64,000 nucleotides of DNA from Tardiphaga sp051811025 (GTDB lineage Bacteria; Pseudomonadota; Alphaproteobacteria; Rhizobiales; Xanthobacteraceae). Position 1 is the first letter of the stretch. The number at the start of each line of letters is the position of its first letter. Positions 43,552 through 52,462 of this stretch are shown one piece after another. A model generated the notes under the pieces. The model made no database searches. It saw only the letters and a program-made list of their open reading frames with translations, and was not told the origin of the DNA. A program made the position numbers and the translations under genes. The DNA lies in the NCBI RefSeq assembly GCF_051811025.1, contig NZ_JBPWQE010000001.1:1798001-1862000 (forward strand). Reading direction: 5' to 3'.

Positions 43552-44310
43552 TTAGCCGCGTCCGACGAACGGCATCTTCGTCGCCATGACCGTCATGGTC
43601 AGCACATTGGCGTCGAGCGGCAGGCCGGCCATATAGGCGACCGCGTCGCCGACGGCTTTGGCGTCCATGCGCGGCTCCTGCTTCGAGGTGCCGTCGGGCT
43701 GCAGCACGCCGGGGCCGTTGACCATGCGGTCAGTCATGGGTGTGGCAGCGTTGCCGATATCGACCTGGCCGACGGCGATGTCATAGGCGCGGCCGTCGAG
43801 ATTGCTGGCCTTGGTCAAGCCGGTGATGGCGTGTTTGGTCGAGGTGTAGGCGGCGGAGAACGGGCGCGGCGCATGCGCCGAGATCGAGCCGTTATTGATG
43901 ATGCGGCCGCCGCGGGGCGTCTGATCCTTCATGATGCGGAAGGCGTGCTGCGTGCACAGGAACGGCGCGGTGAGGTTGGTGTTCACCACGGCCTGCCATT
44001 GTTCGAGACCGAGGTCTTCGAACGGCAGCGGAGGCGCGCCCATGCCGGCATTGTTGAACAGCACGTCGAGCCTGCCGAACTCCTGCATGGTCCTGGCGAA
44101 TAGCGCGGCGATCGAGGCAGGGTCGGCCATGTCGGCGCTCACGGGGAGGCTCTTGCCGTCATTGGCCGCGCCGAGCTTCTGGGTCTCTTGCAGCAGTTCG
44201 AGCCGGCGACCGGCGAGCACGACGGTGAAACCGGCATTCATCAGCGCGAGCGATGCGGCACGGCCGACGCCGGTGCCCGCTCCGGTCACGAGTGCGATTT
44301 TGTTGGTCAT
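43552..44310 (-). CDS. SDR family oxidoreductase
   Basis: 252 aa classical SDR. TGAGTGVG at 9-16 binds the cofactor, NNAG follows in LDVLFNNAGMG, and the catalytic YxxxK is in AAYTSTKHA. AGRRLELLQE suggests NADPH. It is last in the Anbu-locus direction of transcription, 22 bases after the GNAT gene. ATG 44310 is chosen; the open frame upstream overlaps the GNAT gene. The substrate is unknown. Confidence 0.92.
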   Translation of the reverse strand: MTNKIALVTGAGTGVGRAASLALMNAGFTVVLAGRRLELLQETQKLGAANDGKSLPVSADMADPASIAALFARTMQEFGRLDVLFNNAGMGAPPLPFEDLGLEQWQAVVNTNLTAPFLCTQHAFRIMKDQTPRGGRIINNGSISAHAPRPFSAAYTSTKHAITGLTKASNLDGRAYDIAVGQVDIGNAATPMTDRMVNGPGVLQPDGTSKQEPRMDAKAVGDAVAYMAGLPLDANVLTMTVMATKMPFVGRG

Positions 44311-44332
44311 CTGTTTCGTCCCTGTTTTCTTT

Positions 44333-44866
44333 TTACGAGAGGTCTTTTTGAGTGAGGTCTTTTTTTGAGAGATCTCGGACCATGAAACGTGCGTTGTCAC
44401 CGTAGCTTTGCAGTTTCTGATCCAGTTCGGAATCGCGCAGGATGGTGAAATCGTGCCGCTGCCAAAAATGAACTGAATTGTTGACGGCAACAAGCGTCAT
44501 GTTGGGCAGTTGCATCAGTCTGGCGTGTGCCGCCATCATATCGACGGCCACAGTCGCCGCGCCGGATCTGCGGGTTTCGGGCAGCAATGCGAGATCGTGT
44601 ATGTAGAAGGTCGACGGCGCCGCGGGCATTGTCAGCAGGCTGTTCAGTGCCGGCGGCTCCCTGAATTGCCAGGGATGGCTGACGATGTAACCCTTGATCC
44701 CGTCCTGGGCTTCGAGCACGGCGCAACCGCTTGGATTCAGCGCCAGCCGGTTTGCGAACACGACCTCATCTTCGGGAAAATCGGGATGAACGGCATCGGC
44801 AATGGCGAGGACGGACGGCAGGTCTGCCTCCGCCATGATGCGCCATTTCATTGGAACTGCGGTCAT
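44333..44866 (-). CDS. GNAT family N-acetyltransferase
   Basis: 177 aa. MAEADLPSVLAIADAVHPDF at the start and HDLALLPETRRSGAATVAVD, with the acetyl-CoA-binding RRSGAA in place of the usual R/QxxGxG/A loop, mark a GNAT fold. The C-terminal tail DLSKKDLTQKDLS is coded by a tandem DNA repeat at 44336-44372. A TTG at 44881 overlapping the Anbu stop is a possible start; ATG 44866 is used. It lies in the same transcript as Anbu. Confidence 0.85.
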   Translation of the reverse strand: MTAVPMKWRIMAEADLPSVLAIADAVHPDFPEDEVVFANRLALNPSGCAVLEAQDGIKGYIVSHPWQFREPPALNSLLTMPAAPSTFYIHDLALLPETRRSGAATVAVDMMAAHARLMQLPNMTLVAVNNSVHFWQRHDFTILRDSELDQKLQSYGDNARFMVRDLSKKDLTQKDLS

Positions 44867-44877
44867 CGTGGCCGCGC

Positions 44878-45624
44878 TCAATTGTCTTTCTTGTAGGGCG
44901 GGCGCGGAATGTTTTGATGCGCCGCGCGCAGTGCTGCCGACCAGCGCGAGCGCAGGTCGTGGAAATAGGGCTCGCCGGCTTCGATACGGTGATTGAGATC
45001 GGCGTCGCAGACATCGGTGCGCACCACCAGCACATCGATCGGCAGGCCGACGCCGATATTGGAGCGCATGGTCGAGTCCATCGAGATCAGGCCGGTCTTG
45101 AGTGCCTCATACAATTCGACGTCGTAATGCATAGCCCGGTCGAGCACCGGCTTGCCGTATTTATGCTCTCCGATCTGCAGATAGGGCGTATCCACCGTGC
45201 ATTCGATGAAATTGCCGGCCGGGTAGATCATGAACAGCCGCATCTTGGCGCCCTTGATCTGGCCGCCGAACAGGAACGAGACGTCGAAATTGATATCCTC
45301 GGCCTCCAGCGCCTTGCCCTCGGTGGCGTTGACGTGCCGGATGGCGCGGCCGATGCGCTGCGCAGCCTGAAACATCGTCGGCGCGTTCAGCAGGGTTTCC
45401 AGTTCGCCGGTCGCTGGATTCTCCAGCCCTTCGCTTAGCGTGGAGAGCACCGACTGGCTGATCGCCAGATTGCCGGCCGAGGCCACCGCCATGATGCGGT
45501 CGCCGGGCTGGTTGAAGATGTGCAGCTTGCGGAAGGTTGAAATATTGTCGAGCCCGGCATTGGTGCGCGTGTCCGCGATCATCACCAGGCCGTCCTTGAC
45601 GAGAATTCCGCAGCAATAGGTCAT
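44878..45624 (-). CDS. anbu: Anbu-type proteasome-like peptidase
   Basis: 248 aa. After removal of Met the first residue is Thr (MTYCCGILV), the N-terminal nucleophile, with D17 and K32 of the mature chain close to the T1/D17/K33 of proteasome beta subunits. ADTRTNAGLDNIS is characteristic of Anbu, the HslV/proteasome ancestor-like family that forms open helical or ring assemblies. Its substrate is not known. It follows the transglutaminase-like gene by 78 bases and precedes GNAT, and is encoded with the amide-bond genes below. Confidence 0.92.
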   Translation of the reverse strand: MTYCCGILVKDGLVMIADTRTNAGLDNISTFRKLHIFNQPGDRIMAVASAGNLAISQSVLSTLSEGLENPATGELETLLNAPTMFQAAQRIGRAIRHVNATEGKALEAEDINFDVSFLFGGQIKGAKMRLFMIYPAGNFIECTVDTPYLQIGEHKYGKPVLDRAMHYDVELYEALKTGLISMDSTMRSNIGVGLPIDVLVVRTDVCDADLNHRIEAGEPYFHDLRSRWSAALRAAHQNIPRPPYKKDN

Positions 45625-45702
45625 CGTCGGTCCCTTAATCAGGGAAGCGTCTTACGCGGTGGGTATCGCCCGGGCAACCTCGGAAAACCGGTTTGCGGTT
45701 GT

Positions 45703-46545
45703 TCAGGACTGGCTCTGCGATTGCGACTGGCCGCGGCCATTGGCCTGATCGACCTTGACGGCCACGGTCAAAGTTTCCGTGCCGCCGCCGTAGCGGGTAC
45801 CGCGGACCGGGGCTGCGCCGAGGTAATCCAGGCCGATGGCAACGCGGGCATGGGCATCGGTGGTGCAGATGGCATTGGCGGGGTCGAAGCCGACCCAGCC
45901 GAGATCCGGCACATAGGCCTCGGCCCAGGCATGACCGGCCTGCTGGTTGCTCTCGCCATCGGCGCGCCAGAAGTGCCCTGAGACGAACCGGGCGGGGACG
46001 CCGGCCGAGCGGGCGCAGGCTATGAAGATATGCGCGTAATCCTGACAGACGCCGCGCTTGCCGATGAAGGCTTCGCTGGCCGACGTACCGGTGCTGGTTG
46101 GGTCGGTGTCGAAGGTCATGTGCTCGTTGATGGCCATCATCAGCGCATGTAGATAACCGAGCACGTCGGTCTCCGAGCTCGGACTCAATTCCCTGGCGAA
46201 GGACTGCATCGCTGCGCTGAGGTCGGTGAGATCGGTCTGGCGCAAGAAGAAGCTTGGCGGAAAGCGCTCGTCGGTGCCCTTCAGCACGCCACCGGTATCC
46301 TGGGTGTCGATCAGGCCTTCGACGGTGACCGTGAGGTCCGCGATGGGCCCATGGGTCAGCACATGGGTGACGTTGCCGAATGCATCTTCATGGAGATCGA
46401 GGCGGGAATCGGTGGAGACGTCGATCTGCCACTCGGCGACATATTGGCCGTCATGGCTGCCCGGGGTCATCCGCAGAATCTGGATCACGCCCGAAGCCGG
46501 TGGCTCGTAGCGATAGGTGGTCGAATGGGCGATACGCAGGCGCAT
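45703..46545 (-). CDS. Transglutaminase-like cysteine peptidase (Anbu-locus type)
   Basis: 280 aa with an N-terminal Bact_transglu_N domain and a papain-fold core. The triad is C167 (KRGVCQDYAH), H205 (AGHAWAEAYV) and D221 (GFDPAN). It may hydrolyse or transfer amide bonds on peptides made by the ATP-grasp enzyme of the locus. The C-terminus is a short GQSQSQSQS repeat. It begins 40 bases after the alpha-E gene. Confidence 0.93.
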   Translation of the reverse strand: MRLRIAHSTTYRYEPPASGVIQILRMTPGSHDGQYVAEWQIDVSTDSRLDLHEDAFGNVTHVLTHGPIADLTVTVEGLIDTQDTGGVLKGTDERFPPSFFLRQTDLTDLSAAMQSFARELSPSSETDVLGYLHALMMAINEHMTFDTDPTSTGTSASEAFIGKRGVCQDYAHIFIACARSAGVPARFVSGHFWRADGESNQQAGHAWAEAYVPDLGWVGFDPANAICTTDAHARVAIGLDYLGAAPVRGTRYGGGTETLTVAVKVDQANGRGQSQSQSQS

Positions 46546-46585
46546 GGCAACGTGTCCGAATCTGCAGATGAGCCGGGACGCTAGC

Positions 46586-47530
46586 TCAAATCAGGTATTG
46601 TTTGGCAATGATGTCGCCCAGACGGCTGTTATCTGCAATGAATTCCTGGATGAATTCATGCAACCCATGCTGGAAAATATCCTGCATGTTGCTGTGTTCG
46701 AGCCGGTTGCGGACGCCGCGGGCGTGCCGCTGCGCTGCGCCCTGACGGCCATAGGACACGCCGATCTGGTCGAGATTGCGGACCAGATTGCCGTAGCAGC
46801 TCGCCAGCGAGCGCGGCAGCGTGTCGTTGAGGATCAGGAGGTCGGCGATCAGCCAGGGCTTCAGCGTCTCGCGATAGACCCAGTGATAGGCTGTCAGTGC
46901 GGAGACCGAGCGTAGGATCGAGGTCCACTGATAGTAATCGAGCGGGCCGCCGACATGTTCGTCTTCGGGCAGCAGCAGATGATATTTCACATCGAGAATG
47001 CGCGCGGTATTGTCGGCGCGTTCCAAATGCAGGCCGAGCCGCGAGAACCAGTAGGCGTCGTTGCGCAGCATGGTCCGGTAGGCCGAGCCGTCGAAGCGCA
47101 GCGATGTTTCCTGCACGAAGCGGAGGAAGTTCGCCAGTTGCTCGCGTGTCTTGGCGCCGCCGCTCCAGGCAGATTGCAGTTCCAGCCAGGCGCTGTTGAT
47201 CGTGTCCCACATCTCGCCGGTCAGCGCGGTGCGTACCGAGCGCGAATTCAGCCGTGCCGCCTCGATGCAGTTGCGGATCGAGGAGGGATTGGCCGTCGAG
47301 AACGAGAGATATTCGACGACGTTGGTCTCGTTGGCTTCTTCGTAGATCTCGTAGAAGGCTGCGCTGACGCCTGCGGTCAGTAGCGCCGAATCCCATTCGT
47401 TGGTCTGGCCGATATAGGTATTCGGCAGCGCGGTGACACGCAGTGTCGCCTCGATCGTGCGCGCGAGATATTCGGCGCGTTCGACATAGCGGGCTAGCCA
47501 GTAAAGGTTCTCGGCGGTGCGCGACAGCAT
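46586..47530 (-). CDS. Alpha-E domain protein
   Basis: 314 aa, all-helical. MLSRTAENLYWLARYVERAE is the standard Alpha-E (PF04168) opening, and LDVKYHLLLPEDEHVGGPLD also fits. The domain always occurs with circularly permuted ATP-grasp enzymes, and is thought to form an accessory subunit. It starts 62 bases after the ATP-grasp gene. Confidence 0.93.
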   Translation of the reverse strand: MLSRTAENLYWLARYVERAEYLARTIEATLRVTALPNTYIGQTNEWDSALLTAGVSAAFYEIYEEANETNVVEYLSFSTANPSSIRNCIEAARLNSRSVRTALTGEMWDTINSAWLELQSAWSGGAKTREQLANFLRFVQETSLRFDGSAYRTMLRNDAYWFSRLGLHLERADNTARILDVKYHLLLPEDEHVGGPLDYYQWTSILRSVSALTAYHWVYRETLKPWLIADLLILNDTLPRSLASCYGNLVRNLDQIGVSYGRQGAAQRHARGVRNRLEHSNMQDIFQHGLHEFIQEFIADNSRLGDIIAKQYLI

Positions 47531-47592
47531 GCGGGGATGTTACTCTTTGAAAAATGGGTCGTCGGTCGAAGTCCGGTTGCCTATATCGAGAG

Positions 47593-49011
47593 TTATTCGT
47601 CCAGTATCCACGTGTCCTTGGTGCCGCCTCCCTGGCTGGAATTCACCACCAGCGAGCCTTCCTTCAGCGCCACGCGGGTCAACCCGCCTGCGACGATGGA
47701 GACGTTCTTGCTGCCGGTGAGCACGAAGGGGCGAAGATCGACGTGGCGTGGTGCCAGGCCTGACTCGGTGCAGGTCGGACAGGTCGAGAGCGCCAGCGTC
47801 GGCTGCGCGATGAAGCCTTCCGGCTCGCGTTTGAGCTTGTCGCGGAACGCCTCGATGGTCGCCTTGGTGGCGGCCGGGCCGATCAGCATGCCGTAACCGC
47901 CGGAGCCGTGAACTTCCTTGACGACGAGTTCGCTGAGGTGATCGAGCACATAAGCGAGATCGCCAGGTTCGCGGCAGCGCCAGGTCGGCACATTCTTCAG
48001 GATCGGCTCTTCGCCGAGATAGAACTTCACCACTTCCGGCATGTAGCTGTAGATCGCCTTGTCATCGGCGATGCCGGTGCCGACTGCGTTGGCCAGCGTG
48101 ACGTTGCCGGCCATATAGGCCGACATCAGGCCGGGGACGCCGAGCGCTGAATCCGGGCGGAAGGTGAGGGGGTCGAGGAAATCGTCATCGACGCGGCGAT
48201 AGATCACGTCGACGCGTTTGAGGCCTTCGGTGGTGCGCATGAAGACTTCATCGTTCTTGACGATGAGGTCGCGGCCCTCGACCAGTTCGACGCCGAGCTT
48301 GTCGGCCAGAAATGAATGCTCGTAATAGGCCGAGTTGTAGACGCCGGGTGTCATCAGCGCGACGGTCGGCTCTGTCGAGGCGCTGCGTGGTGCCACGGAG
48401 CGCAAGCAGGACAATAGCTCGTCGGGATATTTTTCGACCGGCGCGACGCGATGTCGCGCGAACAGATCGGGGAATAGCCGCATCATGATCTCGCGGTTCT
48501 CCAGCATGTAGGAGACGCCGGAGGGTGTGCGGGCATTGTCCTCGAGGACGAAGAATTCATCGGGATTGGTGCGGACGATGTCGATCCCGGCGATGTGCAC
48601 ATAGACATCGTGGGGGACGTCCTGGCCGTTCATCTCCGGACGGAACACCGGGTTCTGGAAGATCAGGTCATCGGGGATCAGGCCGGCGCGGAGAATGTCG
48701 CGGCCGTGATAGATGTCCTTGAGGAACATGTTGATGGCGCGGGTGCGCTGTTTCAGGCCCTTTTCCAGCAGGGTCCATTCCTTGCCGGAAATGATCCGCG
48801 GAATGACGTCGAAGGGGATCAGCCGTTCGGTGGATTCGGAGTCGCCGTAAACCGCGAAGGTGATGCCGATCCGGCGGAACAGCAGCTCCGCTTCCTGGCG
48901 GCGATGTTCCAAAGCGTCCGGAGGCGTCTCCTTGAGCCAGCGGGAGAGTTCTTCATAGGCCGGGCGGAGTTCGCCTTGGGGCCCGTTCATTTCGTCGAAC
49001 GCGACTGCCAT
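47593..49011 (-). CDS. Circularly permuted ATP-grasp type 2 protein
   Basis: 472 aa. The blocks FAVYGDSESTERLIPFDVIP, ISGKEWTLLEKGLKQR, HVAGID and DNARTPSGVSYMLENR are typical of the CP_ATPgrasp_2 family. It is predicted to ligate an amino acid or peptide through an acyl phosphate. KEVHGSGGYGMLIGP is the ATP-binding loop. It is the first gene of the locus (ATP-grasp, alpha-E, transglutaminase, Anbu) and is divergent from the CinA-like gene across 221 bases. Confidence 0.93.
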   Translation of the reverse strand: MAVAFDEMNGPQGELRPAYEELSRWLKETPPDALEHRRQEAELLFRRIGITFAVYGDSESTERLIPFDVIPRIISGKEWTLLEKGLKQRTRAINMFLKDIYHGRDILRAGLIPDDLIFQNPVFRPEMNGQDVPHDVYVHIAGIDIVRTNPDEFFVLEDNARTPSGVSYMLENREIMMRLFPDLFARHRVAPVEKYPDELLSCLRSVAPRSASTEPTVALMTPGVYNSAYYEHSFLADKLGVELVEGRDLIVKNDEVFMRTTEGLKRVDVIYRRVDDDFLDPLTFRPDSALGVPGLMSAYMAGNVTLANAVGTGIADDKAIYSYMPEVVKFYLGEEPILKNVPTWRCREPGDLAYVLDHLSELVVKEVHGSGGYGMLIGPAATKATIEAFRDKLKREPEGFIAQPTLALSTCPTCTESGLAPRHVDLRPFVLTGSKNVSIVAGGLTRVALKEGSLVVNSSQGGGTKDTWILDE

Positions 49012-49232
49012 GTACCCTGACTGTTGTTTCGAGGCCGTACGGAGATTGCACGACTAAAAGGGATGGTAGCAAGGGGCGGGCCAGCACGATATGCATTCAA
49101 CAAGAGCAATTCGTATGAGATGCGTATAAAGCTGCCTGAAAAAACGGCTGGACGCTGCTCGTTTCGGCAGCAAAACCCCGTGACATCAGGACTTTGCCTG
49201 CGCATGGTCCCGGGAATGGTGAGGAACGACAA

Positions 49233-49967
49233 ATGACCGAGATTGTGACCGCGGGCATCCTGGTGATCGGCGACGAGATTCTGTCAGGTCGGACCAAGGA
49301 CAAGAACATCGGATTCATTGCCGAGTACCTCACCAATATCGGCATCGATCTCAAGGAAGTCCGCGTCGTCTCCGATGATGAGCCGGACATCATCGCGGCG
49401 CTCGATGCGCTGCGAAAGCGCTACACTTACGTTTTTACCACTGGCGGCATTGGGCCGACCCATGACGACATCACGGCCGATGCGGTGGCCAAGGCGTTCG
49501 GCGTCAAGATCGACCATCATCCGGAAGTGGTCGCGCGTTTCCAGGAGCGCTTCGGCGCCGATCTGAACGAAGCCAGGCTGCGGATGGCACGCATCCCTGA
49601 CGGCGCCGACCTGATCCAGAGCGCAACGATTTTGGCGCCCGGCTTCAAGATCGACAATGTGATCGTCATGGCCGGCGTGCCGTCGATCATGCAGGCGATG
49701 ATGGACATCGTCGCGCCAAAGCTGAAATCTGGTTTGCGGATGCTATCCGATACGGTGAAGGCCAATGCGCGGGAGGGGGACGTCGGCGGTCCGCTGCGCG
49801 ATATCGCGAAGGCGCATCCGGATACGATCATCGGCAGCTATCCGTTCATGGACGAACAGGGCAAGCCGAACACCAATCTGGTGGTGCGTTCGCGCGATCA
49901 GGATAAGCTCAATGCGGCAATGGAGGCCGTCAAGGCGATGTTGGCGACGCTCAACGCGCCTAAGTGA
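49233..49967 (+). CDS. CinA-like molybdopterin-binding/MoCF-fold protein
   Basis: 244 aa. It has the CinA N-terminal (MoCF_biosynth) fold: AGILVIGDEILSGRT, TTGGIGPTHDDITADAVAKA, and PDGADLIQSATILAPGF with VMAGVPSIM. It lacks the nicotinamide-nucleotide deamidase domain, so it is the short form. GAGGAACGAC supplies the ribosome-binding site for ATG 49233. The activity of the short form is unclear. Confidence 0.9.
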   Translation: MTEIVTAGILVIGDEILSGRTKDKNIGFIAEYLTNIGIDLKEVRVVSDDEPDIIAALDALRKRYTYVFTTGGIGPTHDDITADAVAKAFGVKIDHHPEVVARFQERFGADLNEARLRMARIPDGADLIQSATILAPGFKIDNVIVMAGVPSIMQAMMDIVAPKLKSGLRMLSDTVKANAREGDVGGPLRDIAKAHPDTIIGSYPFMDEQGKPNTNLVVRSRDQDKLNAAMEAVKAMLATLNAPK

Positions 49968-50030
49968 AATTAAACGAGTAGATCAACATAAGTCCGGCCG
50001 CCTGAGGGCGACCGATGTGAGGAGACGAAC

Positions 50031-50555
50031 ATGGCCGATCATCCGGAATTGAGTGCTGAGGAGCGCGCCGGCAAGGCATTCCCGGTGTCCTGGGATCAAT
50101 TCCATCGCGATTGCCGCGCGCTGACTTGGCGGCTGAGTAGCGCAGGTCCATTTCACGCGATCATCGCCATCACGCGTGGCGGCCTCGTGCCGGCAGCGAT
50201 CGTGGCGCGCGAGCTCGGCGTGCGCGTCATCGATACGGTTTGCATCGCGAGCTATGAGCACAACAAGCGCGGCGAGTTACAGGTGCTGAAGGGGCTCTCG
50301 GCCGATGCGCTGAAACTCGGCGGCGGCGACGGCAAGGGCCTCCTGATCATCGACGACCTGGTCGACACCGGCAAGACGGCGCGCATCGTCCGCGACATGC
50401 TGCCCAAAGCGCACTTTGCGACGGTCTATGCCAAGCCGATGGGGCGACCGCTGGTCGACACCTTCATCACCGAAGTCTCGCAGGACACCTGGATCTTCTT
50501 TCCGTGGGATCTCGGCCTGTCGTTCCAGCCGCCGATGCGCGAAGGCGCAGGCTAG
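50031..50555 (+). CDS. gpt: Xanthine phosphoribosyltransferase
   Basis: 174 aa. The PRPP-binding motif LLIIDDLVDTGKTARI (about 103-118) and AIIAITRGGLVPAAIVAREL are those of Gpt; the C-terminal WIFFPWDLGLSFQPP is also typical. It salvages xanthine and guanine with PRPP. It lies 63 bases after the CinA-like gene. GAGGAGACGAAC precedes ATG 50031. Confidence 0.93.
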   Translation: MADHPELSAEERAGKAFPVSWDQFHRDCRALTWRLSSAGPFHAIIAITRGGLVPAAIVARELGVRVIDTVCIASYEHNKRGELQVLKGLSADALKLGGGDGKGLLIIDDLVDTGKTARIVRDMLPKAHFATVYAKPMGRPLVDTFITEVSQDTWIFFPWDLGLSFQPPMREGAG

Positions 50556-50578
50556 GCTCTCGTTGCGAGGAGACGCGA

Positions 50579-51202
50579 TTGCCGCTGCAAAATCGTGTCA
50601 CGCCGACAGGCGATATCGTTGCGACACCGGAACGCGGCACCTTCACCGGCAATCGTGGCATCATTCACGATCCTTCGACTAAGACGCTCCTGAACAGGCG
50701 CTGGTCGAATCCGGCATGGATCACCTGCGTCTGCGAATTCCGAGGGCGTCGCCGCGATGTGATGACGACACGCAGCTGGACCGAGCTGTTCTTTCTCGAC
50801 GAGGCGACGTCCTTCGCCGCCGGTCACCGCCCATGCTTCTATTGCCGCCGCGACGACGCCAACCGCTTCCGCGCGGCGTGGGAGGAGGGCAACGGCGTCA
50901 TGCGTGTACGGGCGACGGAGATCGATGCGGTGTTGCATCGGGAGCGGCTGGATAACAGGAAGAAGCGATTGCATCCGGTGGATGGACCTATCGAGGCATT
51001 GCCGGATGGGGCGATGGTGCAGGCGGGCGACGAAAGCTATCTGATCGCGCAGGGGCGGGCGTTGCGATGGTCGTTCGTCGGCTATAGCACCTCGGTCGGC
51101 GAACTCGTCGACGCGCAATTGCTGACGCCACCATCGACGCTGAATGCATTTCGCGCCGGCTATCGACCGGTGCTGCATGTGAGTGCCGCCGCGGGTAACT
51201 AG
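50579..51202 (+). CDS. Conserved hypothetical protein with two cysteine pairs, 207 aa
   Basis: TTG 50579 starts the product MPLQNRVTPTGDIVATPERG; GAGGAGA lies about 7 bases upstream. The blocks WITCVCEFRGRRRDV and GHRPCFYCRRDDANR hold two CxC/CxxC pairs about 40 residues apart, which could bind zinc. Similar proteins occur in related bacteria but I do not know a function. It begins 23 bases after gpt, and ends at the palindromic element 51203. Confidence 0.75.
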   Translation: MPLQNRVTPTGDIVATPERGTFTGNRGIIHDPSTKTLLNRRWSNPAWITCVCEFRGRRRDVMTTRSWTELFFLDEATSFAAGHRPCFYCRRDDANRFRAAWEEGNGVMRVRATEIDAVLHRERLDNRKKRLHPVDGPIEALPDGAMVQAGDESYLIAQGRALRWSFVGYSTSVGELVDAQLLTPPSTLNAFRAGYRPVLHVSAAAGN

Positions 51203-51294
51203 AACTCGTCATGGCCGGGCTTGTCCCGGCCATCTACGTCTTTCCTTGCTTGGTGCTAAAACGTGGATGCCCCGGCACAAGGCCGGGGATGACG
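51203..51294. repeat. Palindromic intergenic element (copy 2)
   Basis: Starts directly after TAG with AACTCGTC. CGTCAT (51208-51213) pairs with ATGACG (51289-51294) and encloses two hairpins: ATGGCCGGG/CCCGGCCAT (51211-51219, 51225-51233) and CCCCGGC/GCCGGGG (51270-51276, 51282-51288). The end lies 21 bases from the MetE-like stop, so it separates convergent genes. Confidence 0.8.
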
Positions 51295-51315
51295 GCGTTT
51301 GTTGCGGGGAACGTC

Positions 51316-52338
51316 TTACCCCAGCTTCTCTCTCGCCAGCTTTGCACCCGCACCCAGTGCGCGCAGCTTCGCTTCCGCGATATCCCGCTGCATCGGGGCC
51401 ATGCCGCAATTGGTCGTCGGCACGATCTTGTCCTTCGGTACGTGCTTCATCACGGCTTCGATGGTGGCGACCACATCCTCCGGCGTCTCGACCTCATCGC
51501 TCGCGACATCGATCACGCCGGCTTGCACGACCTTGTTCTTCAGCAGCCCCAGCAATTCCAGCGGCACGCGCGAATTGCGGCATTCGATGGCGACCTGCTG
51601 GATCGGGCTGGCGTCGATGGCCGGGAAGATCTCCTCATACTGCCGCCACTCACTGCCGAGGGTTTCCTTCCAGTCGGTATTGGCCTTGATGCCGTAGCCG
51701 TAGCAAATGTGAACGGCTGTAGCGCAAGTGAGGCCCTGCGCGGCGCGCTCGAGTGCCTTGACGCCCCAGTCGGCGGCTTCGTCCATGAAGACGTTGAAGG
51801 CCGGCTCGTCGAACTGGATCATGTCGACGCCGTCGGCCTGCAGCGCGAGCGCTTCCTGGTTCAGCAATTCGGCGAAGGCGAAGGCCATCTTGACGCGGTC
51901 GCCATAATAGCTGTCCGACAGGGTGTCGATAATGGTCATCGGACCGGGCAGGGTGAACTTGAACTTGTTCTTTGTGTGCGCGCGGGCGGCCTGCGCCTCG
52001 AAGGCGTGGACGCGGCCCTTGAGCTGCAGCGGCGCGGTCACCTGCGGCACCATTGCTTTGTAGCGATCCTTGCGGATGCCCATCTCGACCTTGTGGGCGA
52101 AGTCGATGCCGTCGACCTTCTCCAAAAAGCCGTGGACGAAATGCTGCCGCGCCTGTTCGCCTTCGGTGACGATGGTGACGCCGGCATCTTCTTGCATCTT
52201 CACCGCCAGCAGCGTCGCGTCGCGCTTGGCGCGCGCCAGTTCGTCGCCGGAGGAGCGCCAGGTCGGCCACAGCTTGTTCGGCTCAGCGAGCCATTCGGGC
52301 TTCGGCAGCGAGCCGGCGATGGTGGTTGGAAACAGCAT
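51316..52338 (-). CDS. Cobalamin-independent methionine synthase-like protein (MetE C-terminal domain only)
   Basis: 340 aa. It has the MetE catalytic barrel without the N-terminal duplicate: TTIAGSLPKPEWL at the start, DGVDMIQFDEPAF, the zinc ligand region AVHICYGYG, and TTNCGMAPM near the end. In this family the zinc-bound thiolate accepts methyl groups; short forms may use methyl donors other than methyl-folate. It faces the palindromic element. Confidence 0.85.
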   Translation of the reverse strand: MLFPTTIAGSLPKPEWLAEPNKLWPTWRSSGDELARAKRDATLLAVKMQEDAGVTIVTEGEQARQHFVHGFLEKVDGIDFAHKVEMGIRKDRYKAMVPQVTAPLQLKGRVHAFEAQAARAHTKNKFKFTLPGPMTIIDTLSDSYYGDRVKMAFAFAELLNQEALALQADGVDMIQFDEPAFNVFMDEAADWGVKALERAAQGLTCATAVHICYGYGIKANTDWKETLGSEWRQYEEIFPAIDASPIQQVAIECRNSRVPLELLGLLKNKVVQAGVIDVASDEVETPEDVVATIEAVMKHVPKDKIVPTTNCGMAPMQRDIAEAKLRALGAGAKLAREKLG

Positions 52339-52462
52339 TTGTTCGCTCCCCGGAAATTGTGTTTTGCGGAGGCCTATCTGCCACGTTCCTGCCCCTCCGT
52401 ATATGGGATTGGCGCACCCATAAGGGAGGGCTAGGATCGGCTAAAACGCATCGAGGAACACC

